A stretch of DNA of 40,411 nucleotides, from assembly GCA_021300355.1 (NCBI GenBank), contig JAJTEF010000022.1, forward strand, positions 1 through 40,411. Reading direction: 5' to 3'. The DNA comes from Sphingomonadaceae bacterium. Lineage in GTDB: Bacteria > Pseudomonadota > Alphaproteobacteria > Sphingomonadales > Sphingomonadaceae. Positions 17,691 through 24,907 of this stretch are shown here, in pieces; positions within the stretch are counted from its first letter, which is position 1, and every line of letters starts with the position of its first letter. A program made the translations under genes and the position numbers. The notes beneath the pieces were generated by a model. That model saw nothing but the letters and a program-made list of their open reading frames with translations. It ran no database searches and was not told the DNA's origin.

Positions 17691-17867
17691 TTAGTCCGCC
17701 GGTCGCGGCACGCGCTTGCCCTTGGTCCGGCTTGTCAGATGAAATTGGCCACATCGGTCGCAACGGTAATGGCGCAGCGTGATTGTCGCCGCCGTCATGG
17801 CGGCAATGGCATCCGCCTCCGCCGCGTAACCCGCCTTCCTCCGGCAAATGCTCAGCCGCGTGCGCAA
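17691..17867 (-). CDS. Small Cys/His-containing protein with TTG start, downstream of the RoxA-like gene
   Basis: The frame ends at 17691 and, from TTG 17867, encodes 58 residues: a basic N-terminus with a cysteine (LSICRRKAGY), an alanine-rich middle, and YRCDRCGQFHLTSRTKGKR near the C-terminus. The CxxC...H arrangement resembles a half zinc finger; similar small proteins (RCxxCxxxHLTSR) are widespread in sphingomonads as far as I recall, with no known function. No ATG or GTG starts this conserved part; TTG 17867 lies one base past the stop codon of the upstream gene (TGATTTG), so it is probably translated by re-initiation. The frame extends upstream inside the RoxA-like gene but that part has no conserved look. 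Confidence 0.55.
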   Translation of the reverse strand: MRTRLSICRRKAGYAAEADAIAAMTAATITLRHYRCDRCGQFHLTSRTKGKRVPRPAD

Positions 17868-17868
17868 A

Positions 17869-18861
17869 TCAATCTTCGCCTTCGAACGCGATGCACCCCA
17901 TGTTGCACAGCTGCGTGAGCAGGTCGATTGCCGTGTCCATTGACGCAAGCGCGGTGTCGAGGACCAAGGCATCTTGCGCGCACAGCTGCCGCGCCAGATC
18001 GGCGGTCTCCGCCCCGCAGTCAAAGCATGCGCCATCGGCAAAGAACATCACCGCGTTCGCACCATCGCCCACAAATGCCAACCGGCTTGCCGGATTGCGC
18101 GACAGCGGGGCCTGACCGGCAATAAATTGTCGAACCTCGTCCGCTGCAACGGGGGTTTCAGGTTGCCAGTCCATTTCGGCATATTTGGGCGTGCTGTTGA
18201 ACATGCCGAACCACCGCGCAAAGGCGCGCGGATCGGCAAGCGAGTCCAGCGTCATCCGGTGCAAGCGCGCCAAGGCATCGGGCATGATCTCACCCGGGTT
18301 GGCCTGACCTGCCAAATCCGGATCGCGGTACAAATCATCGTCGGGAATCTGCTCGAGCATATCATCGACAAAATGCCCCAGCTCTTCATGCGGCACCAGC
18401 GGGCTATCGGCGTCGCAATGCGGCCCAATCTGCCAACGGCGCCGACCGTGGCCCTGAATCAGGAAAACATCATATTGGTCGAAATGCGGGCCAACTCCGC
18501 CTTGGTCCGCGGCAAGGCTGACCATGACATCGTCAATCCGCCAGTTGGGGATGAAACGGAACGGCGCGATGAGGTCCGCCACCATCGGCACATGGTGGTC
18601 GACCGCCTGCACCAGCAAAGTCCAATGCGACGCGCCAAGGCCGCCCAAGCGATCCTCATGCTGCGGCCCCTGCTCCATCTCCCAACCCTTGGCGGTCTGA
18701 CAAATCAGGCGCGACTCCACTTCTTCTTCGCAGGCGAGGCCGGCAAGCTCATCGGGCTCAAGCGGGTTTTGCCAATTGCGCCACGGATTGCGGATAAGCA
18801 GCGGCTTTTTCTGCCAATAATCGCGCAGGAACGCGTCTGTATCGAAGTTTTCCAATTCCAT
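17869..18861 (-). CDS. RoxA/YcfD-like JmjC (cupin) oxygenase with apparent in-frame loss of the end of the catalytic core
   Basis: Protein of 330 residues of the ribosomal oxygenase family. E. coli RoxA hydroxylates Arg81 of ribosomal protein L16 with Fe(II), 2-oxoglutarate and oxygen. The N-terminal half aligns well: LRDYWQKKPLLIR, PDELAGLACEEEVESRL, WTLLVQAVDHH, WRIDDVMVSL, and the iron-binding HFD (His126, Asp128) in GPHFDQYDVFLIQG. After GRRRWQIG the family normally has about 50 more residues, holding EPGD, IPPGFPH (third iron ligand) and the MNYSVGFRAP segment. Here the protein passes from SPLVPHEEL directly to GHFVDDMLEQ (about residues 154-170). The helical C-terminal part then resumes. 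Start ATG 18861 matches the family start; 18951 would add 30 poorly fitting residues. Likely unable to bind iron normally. Confidence 0.82.
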   Translation of the reverse strand: MELENFDTDAFLRDYWQKKPLLIRNPWRNWQNPLEPDELAGLACEEEVESRLICQTAKGWEMEQGPQHEDRLGGLGASHWTLLVQAVDHHVPMVADLIAPFRFIPNWRIDDVMVSLAADQGGVGPHFDQYDVFLIQGHGRRRWQIGPHCDADSPLVPHEELGHFVDDMLEQIPDDDLYRDPDLAGQANPGEIMPDALARLHRMTLDSLADPRAFARWFGMFNSTPKYAEMDWQPETPVAADEVRQFIAGQAPLSRNPASRLAFVGDGANAVMFFADGACFDCGAETADLARQLCAQDALVLDTALASMDTAIDLLTQLCNMGCIAFEGED

Positions 18862-18978
18862 TCCCACCCGCTGTGCATTCGCGCGACAGAAAGCAAGTGT
18901 TGTTGCTGCATAAGTGGCCAAGGAAAACATAATCGGCCGATTGCGGAACATATGCGACGCGTTGGGGTTTTGCTGGCT

Positions 18979-18984
18979 AAGGAG
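18979..18984 (+). promoter_or_regulatory. Ribosome binding site for the small membrane protein
   Basis: AAGGAG, 6 bases before ATG 18991. It supports translation of the 68-codon gene over the much longer frame that runs antisense to the RoxA-like gene. Confidence 0.7.
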
Positions 18985-18990
18985 TATTCA

Positions 18991-19197
18991 ATGGCCAATA
19001 TTCTCGACATATCTGGAAAACCCTTGCCATCACGCAGACGGTCGAAACGACGCTTGCGCGCGCGGGATATGCGTGACCTGCTAAAAGTCCTGATCATGCT
19101 GATGATGGTTATCACGGGCTATTTCCTATTCGCGCCCGCCAGCGAAGCCACGCGGGCGACCAATGCGGACATCGCACGGAATATGCCGGCGGGTTAA
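18991..19197 (+). CDS. Small single-pass membrane protein, function unknown
   Basis: 68 residues. A very basic stretch (SRRRSKRRLRARDMR) precedes one hydrophobic helix (about residues 30-48, LLKVLIMLMMVITGYFLFAP), then a short polar tail. Positive-inside reasoning puts the N-terminus in the cytoplasm and about 20 residues in the periplasm. The same frame is open upstream for over 300 codons, but that part only mirrors the RoxA-like gene. ATG 18991 with its AAGGAG is the true start. It diverges from the RoxA-like gene and lies 42 bases before the YqaA-like gene on the same strand. I do not recognise a family. Confidence 0.7.
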   Translation: MANILDISGKPLPSRRRSKRRLRARDMRDLLKVLIMLMMVITGYFLFAPASEATRATNADIARNMPAG

Positions 19198-19239
19198 AAG
19201 CTTGCACTTGCCGCCGTTCGCGGTTTAACGCCGCACATA

Positions 19240-19878
19240 ATGTTGAAACGCCTATATGATTGGATGATGGAAAAGGCTGGGCACGCCCATGCCGAACGCT
19301 GGCTGTTCCTATTTTCCTTCATCGAAAGCTCATTCTTCCCGATACCACCGCACCCGCTGCTTGGGTTGATGTGTCTCGCGCGCCCGGACAAGGCGTTGCG
19401 CTATGGGGCGATTTGCACCTTGGCCTCCGTCATGGGCGGGCTCTTTGGCTATGCCATTGGCTATTTCGCGTATGAAACCATCGGCACGGCGCTGCTAAAG
19501 GCGCTTGGGCTATGGGACAGCTTTCCTGCTGCCGCCTGCTATCTGCGCGAATTCGGCGCGGAGATTATTTTAATCAAGGGGGCGACCCCCATTCCGTTCA
19601 AGCTGCTGACCTTGACCGCAGGGTTCATCAAAATGGATCTGTTCACCTTCATCTGGGCCAGCGTGCTGAGCCGGGCGTTCCAATTCATGCTGGTCGGATT
19701 TTTGTTCTGGAAATTCGGACGCCCGATCAAGGCATTTATCGACAAATATCTGGCGTGGGTCACCGCCGCGTTTCTGGTTGCGGTCGTCGGCGGATTTTTT
19801 GCGTTCACGATGCTGGCTGGCAATGGTGCGCGCAAAAGTGATGTCTGCTCAAACGTCACAACCATCCAATCACGCTAG
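19240..19878 (+). CDS. YqaA/DedA-family membrane protein
   Basis: Inner-membrane protein of 212 residues with four or five hydrophobic segments. FIESSFFPIPPHPLLGLM near residues 28-45 resembles the family's E-S-S-x-x-P-I-P-P re-entrant motif, and IKGATPIPFKLLTLTAGF carries the second conserved hairpin. DedA/SNARE-associated proteins are linked to lipid flipping and proton-motive-force-dependent envelope homeostasis; the YqaA branch is little studied. There is no clear Shine-Dalgarno sequence before ATG 19240. Neighbours are small membrane-anchored proteins on both sides. Confidence 0.85.
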   Translation: MLKRLYDWMMEKAGHAHAERWLFLFSFIESSFFPIPPHPLLGLMCLARPDKALRYGAICTLASVMGGLFGYAIGYFAYETIGTALLKALGLWDSFPAAACYLREFGAEIILIKGATPIPFKLLTLTAGFIKMDLFTFIWASVLSRAFQFMLVGFLFWKFGRPIKAFIDKYLAWVTAAFLVAVVGGFFAFTMLAGNGARKSDVCSNVTTIQSR

Positions 19879-19919
19879 CACCGCCACACGCGGGTTATTT
19901 ACAATATCGGAAAGCAGAC

Positions 19920-20234
19920 ATGGACAGCAGTTCACGCAAAATCGTCACCTTCATCGCGGTCGTCACCATCATTGTCATGGCCGCCATGGCCACGCGCTCA
20001 TATCTCGATGCGGACCACAGCACGACTGCTGCGCCGGTTGAGACCAATGAAGCCACCGCCCCCGAAGCACCAAAGCGGCAGCCCACCGAAAATATGACCG
20101 ATACAAGCGACGAAATGCCCGTTGCCGCTCCCGAAATTGAAGACATTCCGGCCATCACTGGCGAACCGTCGATGACGTTTGAAAGTGAAAACAGCGAGAC
20201 GCGTGAATCAGCTTCGCCGGAAAATGACGAATAA
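19920..20234 (+). CDS. Small membrane-anchored acidic protein, function unknown
   Basis: 104 residues. A basic start and a hydrophobic helix (about residues 7-25, IVTFIAVVTIIVMAAMA) are followed by an about 75-residue tail rich in Glu, Asp, Thr, Pro and Ala with almost no hydrophobic core. The tail is probably disordered in the periplasm. ATG 19920 is preceded by GGAAAG. It follows the YqaA-like gene by 41 bases on the same strand and converges with the VOC gene. No recognised family. Confidence 0.65.
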   Translation: MDSSSRKIVTFIAVVTIIVMAAMATRSYLDADHSTTAAPVETNEATAPEAPKRQPTENMTDTSDEMPVAAPEIEDIPAITGEPSMTFESENSETRESASPENDE

Positions 20235-20240
20235 GGTTCG

Positions 20241-20660
20241 TTAACGCGCGAACAAATTTGCGTCGTCGGCGAATGCCTTGAATTCCAACGCATTGCCGCT
20301 CGGGTCGCAAAAGAACATCGTCGCCTGTTCGCCAATTTCGCCTTTAAAACGGACATGCGGCTCAATGCCAAAGCGGATGCCAGCTGCGGTGACGCGCGCG
20401 GCCAGCAATTCCCATTGCTCCATCGTCAGCACCACACCAAAATGGGGTACGGGAACGTCATGGCCATCCACCGGATTATGCGTCGAAACGGATCGCGCAT
20501 TGGCATCCAGATGCGCAACGATCTGATGCCCAAAAAAGTCGAAGTCAACCCAGTGATCGGACGCGCGCCCTTCGGGGCACCCCATGATGTCGCCGTAAAA
20601 GCGCCGCGCTTCGGATAAGTCACGGACGGGAAAGGCCAAGTGGAAGGGACGTAAGCTCAT
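20241..20660 (-). CDS. VOC-family (glyoxalase-fold) protein
   Basis: Protein of 139 residues with two beta-alpha-beta-beta-beta units. [20 protein letters not shown] opens the first unit; VPHFGVVL and [15 protein letters not shown] lie in the second. Candidate metal ligands are the histidines in FHLAF and VPHFG and the glutamate in ALEF. The family includes glyoxalases, dioxygenases and fosfomycin-resistance enzymes; the substrate is unknown. ATG 20660 overlaps the stop codon of the upstream secreted-protein gene (ATGA), so the two are probably translated together. An upstream in-frame start at 20738 lacks family similarity. Confidence 0.82.
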   Translation of the reverse strand: MSLRPFHLAFPVRDLSEARRFYGDIMGCPEGRASDHWVDFDFFGHQIVAHLDANARSVSTHNPVDGHDVPVPHFGVVLTMEQWELLAARVTAAGIRFGIEPHVRFKGEIGEQATMFFCDPSGNALEFKAFADDANLFAR

Positions 20661-21031
20661 TTTGATGTCACCGGTTTTGGAAGGGGTTGATCGGAAATAT
20701 TGGCAATAGCGAGTTCCTGCGACATTTGCATCGCGCATTTGTGGATTGTCGCCGGATCGCTTGGGCGCTGAAATTCGGCTTTTGCCGCTTCGGCCATGGC
20801 AACCGCAACCAACTCACGGGGTTGGCCGCTTTGTTCGGTGATGCGGCTGCCGACGATGCCGGCCCAGCGTTTTCCCGATTGCCCGACATTGGGCATATCG
20901 GACGGCGCGGTGCCAAGCCGCTGTCGCTCCGCCAAGGTCGCGAGTGTTGCAACACAGGCGATATCCGACTGATGCGTTGCAGTCAGGGCAGATGGCGCCG
21001 AAAGCGCGAACGCATACACAAAAATAATCAT
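20657..21031 (-). CDS. Putative secreted protein, function unknown
   Basis: 124 residues. A hydrophobic N-terminus ([18 protein letters not shown]) looks like a short signal peptide with cleavage near residue 18. The rest is helical and alanine-rich with two cysteines (near residues 26 and 98) that could form a periplasmic disulfide. I do not recognise the family. It is the first gene of a minus-strand pair with the VOC gene (4-base overlap) and diverges from lnt across 89 bases. The co-translation is the only functional hint. Confidence 0.65.
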   Translation of the reverse strand: MIIFVYAFALSAPSALTATHQSDIACVATLATLAERQRLGTAPSDMPNVGQSGKRWAGIVGSRITEQSGQPRELVAVAMAEAAKAEFQRPSDPATIHKCAMQMSQELAIANISDQPLPKPVTSK

Positions 21032-21120
21032 GGCGATGAATTAGCATCGAAACCCTGAACCGCAAGCAACGACGTTTTTGTGCGATTGCAATTGTCATAT
21101 ATGGTGGGCAAAAGCGCGCC

Positions 21121-22797
21121 ATGCAGAAATTATCGGCTTTGCTCGGAAAGTTTCCCCGTTGGACGGCGCTCGTGGCGGGTGCAGCGTCGGCTTATGGTTT
21201 TGAACCTTGGGGGCTATGGCCACTGACATTTGTGTGCTTTGCATTGCTTATCCAGCTGATAAGCCAAGCACCCAGCACCAAAGGCGCGTTCATGCTCGGC
21301 TGGCTTTTCGGGGTCGGGCATTTCACCTTTGGGAATCAATGGATTGCGGTCGCCTTCACCTTTCAGGCGGCAATGCCGATCTGGCTCGGTTACATCGCGG
21401 TATTCGGGCTGGCGCTATATTTGGCGGTGTATCCCGCCTTGGCTGCGGCTGGAGCCCATTGGATCAATCACCGCACGACAAACGCCCTTCCTGATTCCGG
21501 CAGAGATGACGCGAAGCCAAGGCCCACAGCCACACTTCACCTCATCTTGGCCTTTGCTGGATTGTGGATCATCACCGAATGGCTGCGCAGCTGGGTATTC
21601 ACCGGCTATGTCTGGAACCCGCTCAGTGTGATCACCCTGTCGGTTCCATATCTTTCGCAACCTGCGGCCGCCCTTGGAACCTATGGCCTTTCGGGGTTCA
21701 TGCTTCTTTTTGTTGGGATGATCCTAAAGTTCGTGACTTTGTGGACGTCAGCATCTGGCGTTGAACGCGGCGATGGCGCGCGGACCGGCTATTTTCTTGG
21801 CGGTTTAATATTATTGGCGCTCGCAGCAGTCGCTATCACTGGGCGAAGCTCCTTCGATCAAAGCGCACCAGTGAGGACACCCGTCGCACTCACCATCGCG
21901 CAACCCAATATCAGCCAAGCCGACAAATATGCGCCGGGCTATGACGCGATCAACTTTGCCAAGCTGGCGATGAACAGCCGCCCGATGCCCGATCAAGGCG
22001 CGCGCCTGATTTTATGGCCAGAGGCCGCAATTCCCGATTATTTGGAAGAGGGCTATCCCTATCGTTATTATCAGGGCCAGCCAGACGAAAGCGCGACAGG
22101 CGCGCGGGCGCGGCTGACGACGCTGATGGGTGACGGCGATGTTTTAGTCACGGGCGCAAACCGGGTTGTGATTGAAAAGGGCCAACTGGTCGCGGCGCGC
22201 AACAGCGTTTCGGCGATGGACGCCAACGGCAATATCTTGGGCCATTATGACAAGGCGCATCTTGTGCCTTATGGCGAATATCTGCCGCTGCCGTGGTTGC
22301 TGCGGCCTTTGGGCTTGGCGCGATTGGTACCCGGCGACCTCGATTTCTGGCCCGGCCCGGGTGCGCAAACGATGACAGTCAATCTGAACGGCAAGCCCGT
22401 TAAAATCGGCATCCAGATTTGCTATGAAATGATATTCTCCGGCCAAGTTACCGACCGCAAGAACCGGCCAGACTTTATCTTTAATCCATCCAACGACGCG
22501 TGGTTTGGCACCATCGGCCCGCCACAGCATTTGGCACAGGCACGTCTTCGGGCGATCGAGGAGGGCTTACCCGTCGTACGCGCCACACCAACCGGCATCA
22601 GCGCCGTCATCGATGCGAACGGCCAGATCATCAAAAGCCTGCCACTGGGAACATCTGGCCGCATCGACGCAGTTGTACCGCAGGCCAAGGCGCCAACACT
22701 GTTCGCACGCTTCGGAAATATATTGCCACTCGGCTTTGCAGGGCTGCTCATCGGTTGTGCGCTGTTACCTCTTGCCAGCCGTCTACGTTCTCGCTAA
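21121..22797 (+). CDS. lnt: Apolipoprotein N-acyltransferase
   Basis: Inner-membrane enzyme of 558 residues that adds the third acyl chain to the N-terminal cysteine of lipoproteins. Six or more hydrophobic segments precede a periplasmic nitrilase domain. Its catalytic triad is visible: Glu301 (LILWPEAAIP), Lys378 (YDKAHLVPYGEYL) and Cys434 (IQICYEMIF). NPSNDAWFG and RAIEEGLPVVRATPTGISA are also conserved. It follows an 89-base gap and is separated from metK by 61 bases. Together with lgt in this window it covers two of the three lipoprotein maturation steps. Confidence 0.95.
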   Translation: MQKLSALLGKFPRWTALVAGAASAYGFEPWGLWPLTFVCFALLIQLISQAPSTKGAFMLGWLFGVGHFTFGNQWIAVAFTFQAAMPIWLGYIAVFGLALYLAVYPALAAAGAHWINHRTTNALPDSGRDDAKPRPTATLHLILAFAGLWIITEWLRSWVFTGYVWNPLSVITLSVPYLSQPAAALGTYGLSGFMLLFVGMILKFVTLWTSASGVERGDGARTGYFLGGLILLALAAVAITGRSSFDQSAPVRTPVALTIAQPNISQADKYAPGYDAINFAKLAMNSRPMPDQGARLILWPEAAIPDYLEEGYPYRYYQGQPDESATGARARLTTLMGDGDVLVTGANRVVIEKGQLVAARNSVSAMDANGNILGHYDKAHLVPYGEYLPLPWLLRPLGLARLVPGDLDFWPGPGAQTMTVNLNGKPVKIGIQICYEMIFSGQVTDRKNRPDFIFNPSNDAWFGTIGPPQHLAQARLRAIEEGLPVVRATPTGISAVIDANGQIIKSLPLGTSGRIDAVVPQAKAPTLFARFGNILPLGFAGLLIGCALLPLASRLRSR

Positions 22798-22810
22798 AGC
22801 CAAAAACTGA

Positions 22811-22828
22811 TATAAAGAATTCTTTATA
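22811..22828. promoter_or_regulatory. Perfect 18-base palindrome upstream of metK (candidate operator)
   Basis: TATAAAGAATTCTTTATA is its own reverse complement. It lies 13 bases after the lnt stop codon and 30 bases before ATG 22859 of metK. TATAAA at its left end could be a -10, so a bound repressor would block the promoter. It resembles, from memory, the ATATAAAG-CTTTATAT-type sites of ArsR-family regulators of the SAM cycle (SahR). No T-run follows, so it is not a terminator. Confidence 0.6.
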
Positions 22829-22858
22829 CGCAGATACAGCCATCAGACTGGAACAACC

Positions 22859-24064
22859 ATGCGCGCAAATTACCTTTTCACTTCCGAATCCGTGTCCGAA
22901 GGGCACCCAGACAAGGTTTCGGACCAAATCTCCGACGCAATAGTCGACCTATTTCTTTCCAAAGACCCCGAAGCCCGCATCGCGTGCGAAACCCTGACCA
23001 CGACTCAGCTGGTCGTGCTTGCCGGTGAAATCCGCTGCAAAGGCGTCTATGAAAATGGCGCATGGGCACCAGGCGCGCAGGAAGAAATCGAAGCCACCGT
23101 TCGCCGCACCGTGAAAGAGATCGGTTACGAGCAGGATGGTTTCCATTGGGAAACATTCCGCTTTGAAAACAATCTGCACGGCCAATCCGCGCATATCGCG
23201 CAAGGCGTTGATGCATCGGAGAACAAGGATGAAGGCGCTGGCGATCAAGGCATCATGTTTGGCTATGCGACCGACGAAACACCCGATCTGATGCCGGCAA
23301 CGCTCTATTACAGCCACAAGATTTTGGAGCGTATAGCCGCTGACCGCCATTCCGGGGCAGCCCCGTTTCTTGAACCAGACGCAAAGAGCCAGGTTACCCT
23401 GCGCTACGAAGGCAGCTTGCCCGTCGCCGCAACCGCTGTTGTCGTGTCGACGCAGCATGCTGCGGGTTATGACACGGGTGACAAGGAAGCGGAACTGCAC
23501 GCTTATGTCCGCAAGGTTGTCGCCGACATTATTCCGCCGGTCTTGCTGCGCGACACAGTCTATCACATCAACCCGACAGGCAGCTTTGAAATCGGCGGCC
23601 CTGACGGTGACGCTGGCCTGACCGGCCGCAAGATCATCGTCGACACTTATGGCGGCGCAGCGCCCCATGGCGGCGGCGCATTCAGCGGCAAGGATCCGAC
23701 AAAGGTTGACCGCTCGGCGGCGTACATCACGCGCTATCTGGCGAAGAACATCGTTGCCGCTGGTCTTGCGACCCGCTGCACCATCCAGCTGGCCTATGCG
23801 ATTGGCGTTTCAAAGCCGCTGTCGCTGTATGTCGATACGCATGAAACCGGCACAGTTGGCGACGACCTGATTGAAGCGGCGATCATGAACATCGAAAAGC
23901 TGGGCGGACTTACCCCGCGCGGCATTCGCACGCATCTTGGCCTAAACAAGCCAATATATCGCAAGACTGCGGCTTATGGGCATTTCGGACGCAAGCCCGA
24001 AGGTGATTTCTTCCCGTGGGAACGCACCGACCTTGTCGAAGATTTGAAGGCAGCTCTCGCCTGA
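22859..24064 (+). CDS. metK: S-adenosylmethionine synthetase
   Basis: Cytoplasmic enzyme of 401 residues making SAM from methionine and [23 protein letters not shown] at residues 6-25 holds the ATP-binding histidine and metal-binding aspartate; [16 protein letters not shown] and [19 protein letters not shown] (P-loop-like, catalytic lysine) are intact. The length is slightly above E. coli MetK (384), as usual in alphaproteobacteria. The palindrome at 22811-22828 is the probable control site; no riboswitch-sized leader exists if transcription starts there. SAM feeds the MidA-like methyltransferase and TrmB in this window, among many others. Confidence 0.97.
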   Translation: MRANYLFTSESVSEGHPDKVSDQISDAIVDLFLSKDPEARIACETLTTTQLVVLAGEIRCKGVYENGAWAPGAQEEIEATVRRTVKEIGYEQDGFHWETFRFENNLHGQSAHIAQGVDASENKDEGAGDQGIMFGYATDETPDLMPATLYYSHKILERIAADRHSGAAPFLEPDAKSQVTLRYEGSLPVAATAVVVSTQHAAGYDTGDKEAELHAYVRKVVADIIPPVLLRDTVYHINPTGSFEIGGPDGDAGLTGRKIIVDTYGGAAPHGGGAFSGKDPTKVDRSAAYITRYLAKNIVAAGLATRCTIQLAYAIGVSKPLSLYVDTHETGTVGDDLIEAAIMNIEKLGGLTPRGIRTHLGLNKPIYRKTAAYGHFGRKPEGDFFPWERTDLVEDLKAALA

Positions 24065-24107
24065 TTACACTTGCAGCGTGGCGGCTGAAAGTTTAGCCGC
24101 CAACGCT

Positions 24108-24812
24108 ATGACTGCGAACAAGCCCGGAGACCCTACGACACTGAACCGCCTATATGGCCGTTCAAAGGGCAAAAAACTGCGTGTCGAACAGGCTGATCTG
24201 GTCGACAATCTTTTGCCGCAAATATCGGTGCCTGAAACGGGCGAGCTGGGTAGCATGCAATTGTTTGGCGATGATCGCGCCATGCACTTTGAAATCGGCT
24301 TTGGCGGCGGTGAGCATCTGGCTTATCGCGCCGACCTTTTACCCGACCACGGATTTATAGGCTGCGAACCATTCATGAATGGCGTAGCGCAAGCGCTGTC
24401 GCATGTGCGTGAAGGCGCGCTGCGCAATGTGCGTTTGCATATGGGCGACGCGCTGGAGATATTGCGCCGCGTGCCCGACAAGTCGCTCGCCTTCGTCTAT
24501 CTGTTGCATCCCGACCCTTGGCCAAAAGCGCGGCATGTGAAGCGCCGGATGATGAACGATGGTCCGCTTGATCTCATCCACGCAAAATTGAAACCCGGCG
24601 GGGAATTCCGGTTCGGCACCGATCACCCCGTATATTTGTGCCACGCCCTCATGGTCATGCAGCGCCACCGGCACCAATATAACTGGCTGTGCGAAGCCGC
24701 AGCAGACTTCCAAAGCCGGCCCGGCGGTTGGCCCGAAACGCGTTATGAAGCCAAAGCCCGCCGTTTAGGGCACGAAGTCTGGTATTTCCGCTATCAGCGC
24801 AAACCCGATTAA
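24108..24812 (+). CDS. trmB: tRNA (guanine-N7-)-methyltransferase
   Basis: Protein of 234 residues that methylates G46 of tRNA using SAM. LNRLYGRSKGKKLR near the N-terminus, the SAM-binding MHFEIGFGGGEHL, and HPDPWPKARHVKRRMMNDG follow the TrmB pattern, and GEFRFGTDHPVY ends the fold. I prefer ATG 24108 (MTANKPGDPTTLNRLYG) to GTG 24078 because the conserved part begins there; neither has a clear Shine-Dalgarno sequence. It follows metK by 43 bases, so the SAM maker and a SAM user may be co-transcribed. Confidence 0.9.
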   Translation: MTANKPGDPTTLNRLYGRSKGKKLRVEQADLVDNLLPQISVPETGELGSMQLFGDDRAMHFEIGFGGGEHLAYRADLLPDHGFIGCEPFMNGVAQALSHVREGALRNVRLHMGDALEILRRVPDKSLAFVYLLHPDPWPKARHVKRRMMNDGPLDLIHAKLKPGGEFRFGTDHPVYLCHALMVMQRHRHQYNWLCEAAADFQSRPGGWPETRYEAKARRLGHEVWYFRYQRKPD

Positions 24813-24829
24813 GCAGCCGGCGGTAAAAC

Positions 24830-24861
24830 ATTCGACGAAATCGGCGAAGCGTTCGACGAGA
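24830..24861. promoter_or_regulatory. Direct repeat upstream of the two-component genes (candidate LytTR-regulator site)
   Basis: ATTCGACGAAA (24830-24840) and GTTCGACGAGA (24851-24861) agree at 9 of 11 positions and start 21 bases apart, two helical turns. The site lies in noncoding DNA between trmB and the sensor kinase. LytTR regulators typically bind paired direct repeats with about this spacing. Confidence 0.45.
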
Positions 24862-24907
24862 AACGGTAGGTGTGGTGCAACCGGCTGAAAATCCGGTATG
24901 AAAGGCT

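Noticed and set aside
17974-18990. Long plus-strand frame opposite the RoxA-like gene
   Set aside because: It is the antisense mirror of the oxygenase; only its last 68 codons, after ATG 18991, have a ribosome binding site and a protein-like sequence.
22798-22858. SAM riboswitch before metK
   Set aside because: The gap is 61 bases and dominated by the palindrome; I found no arrangement matching known SAM riboswitch classes.
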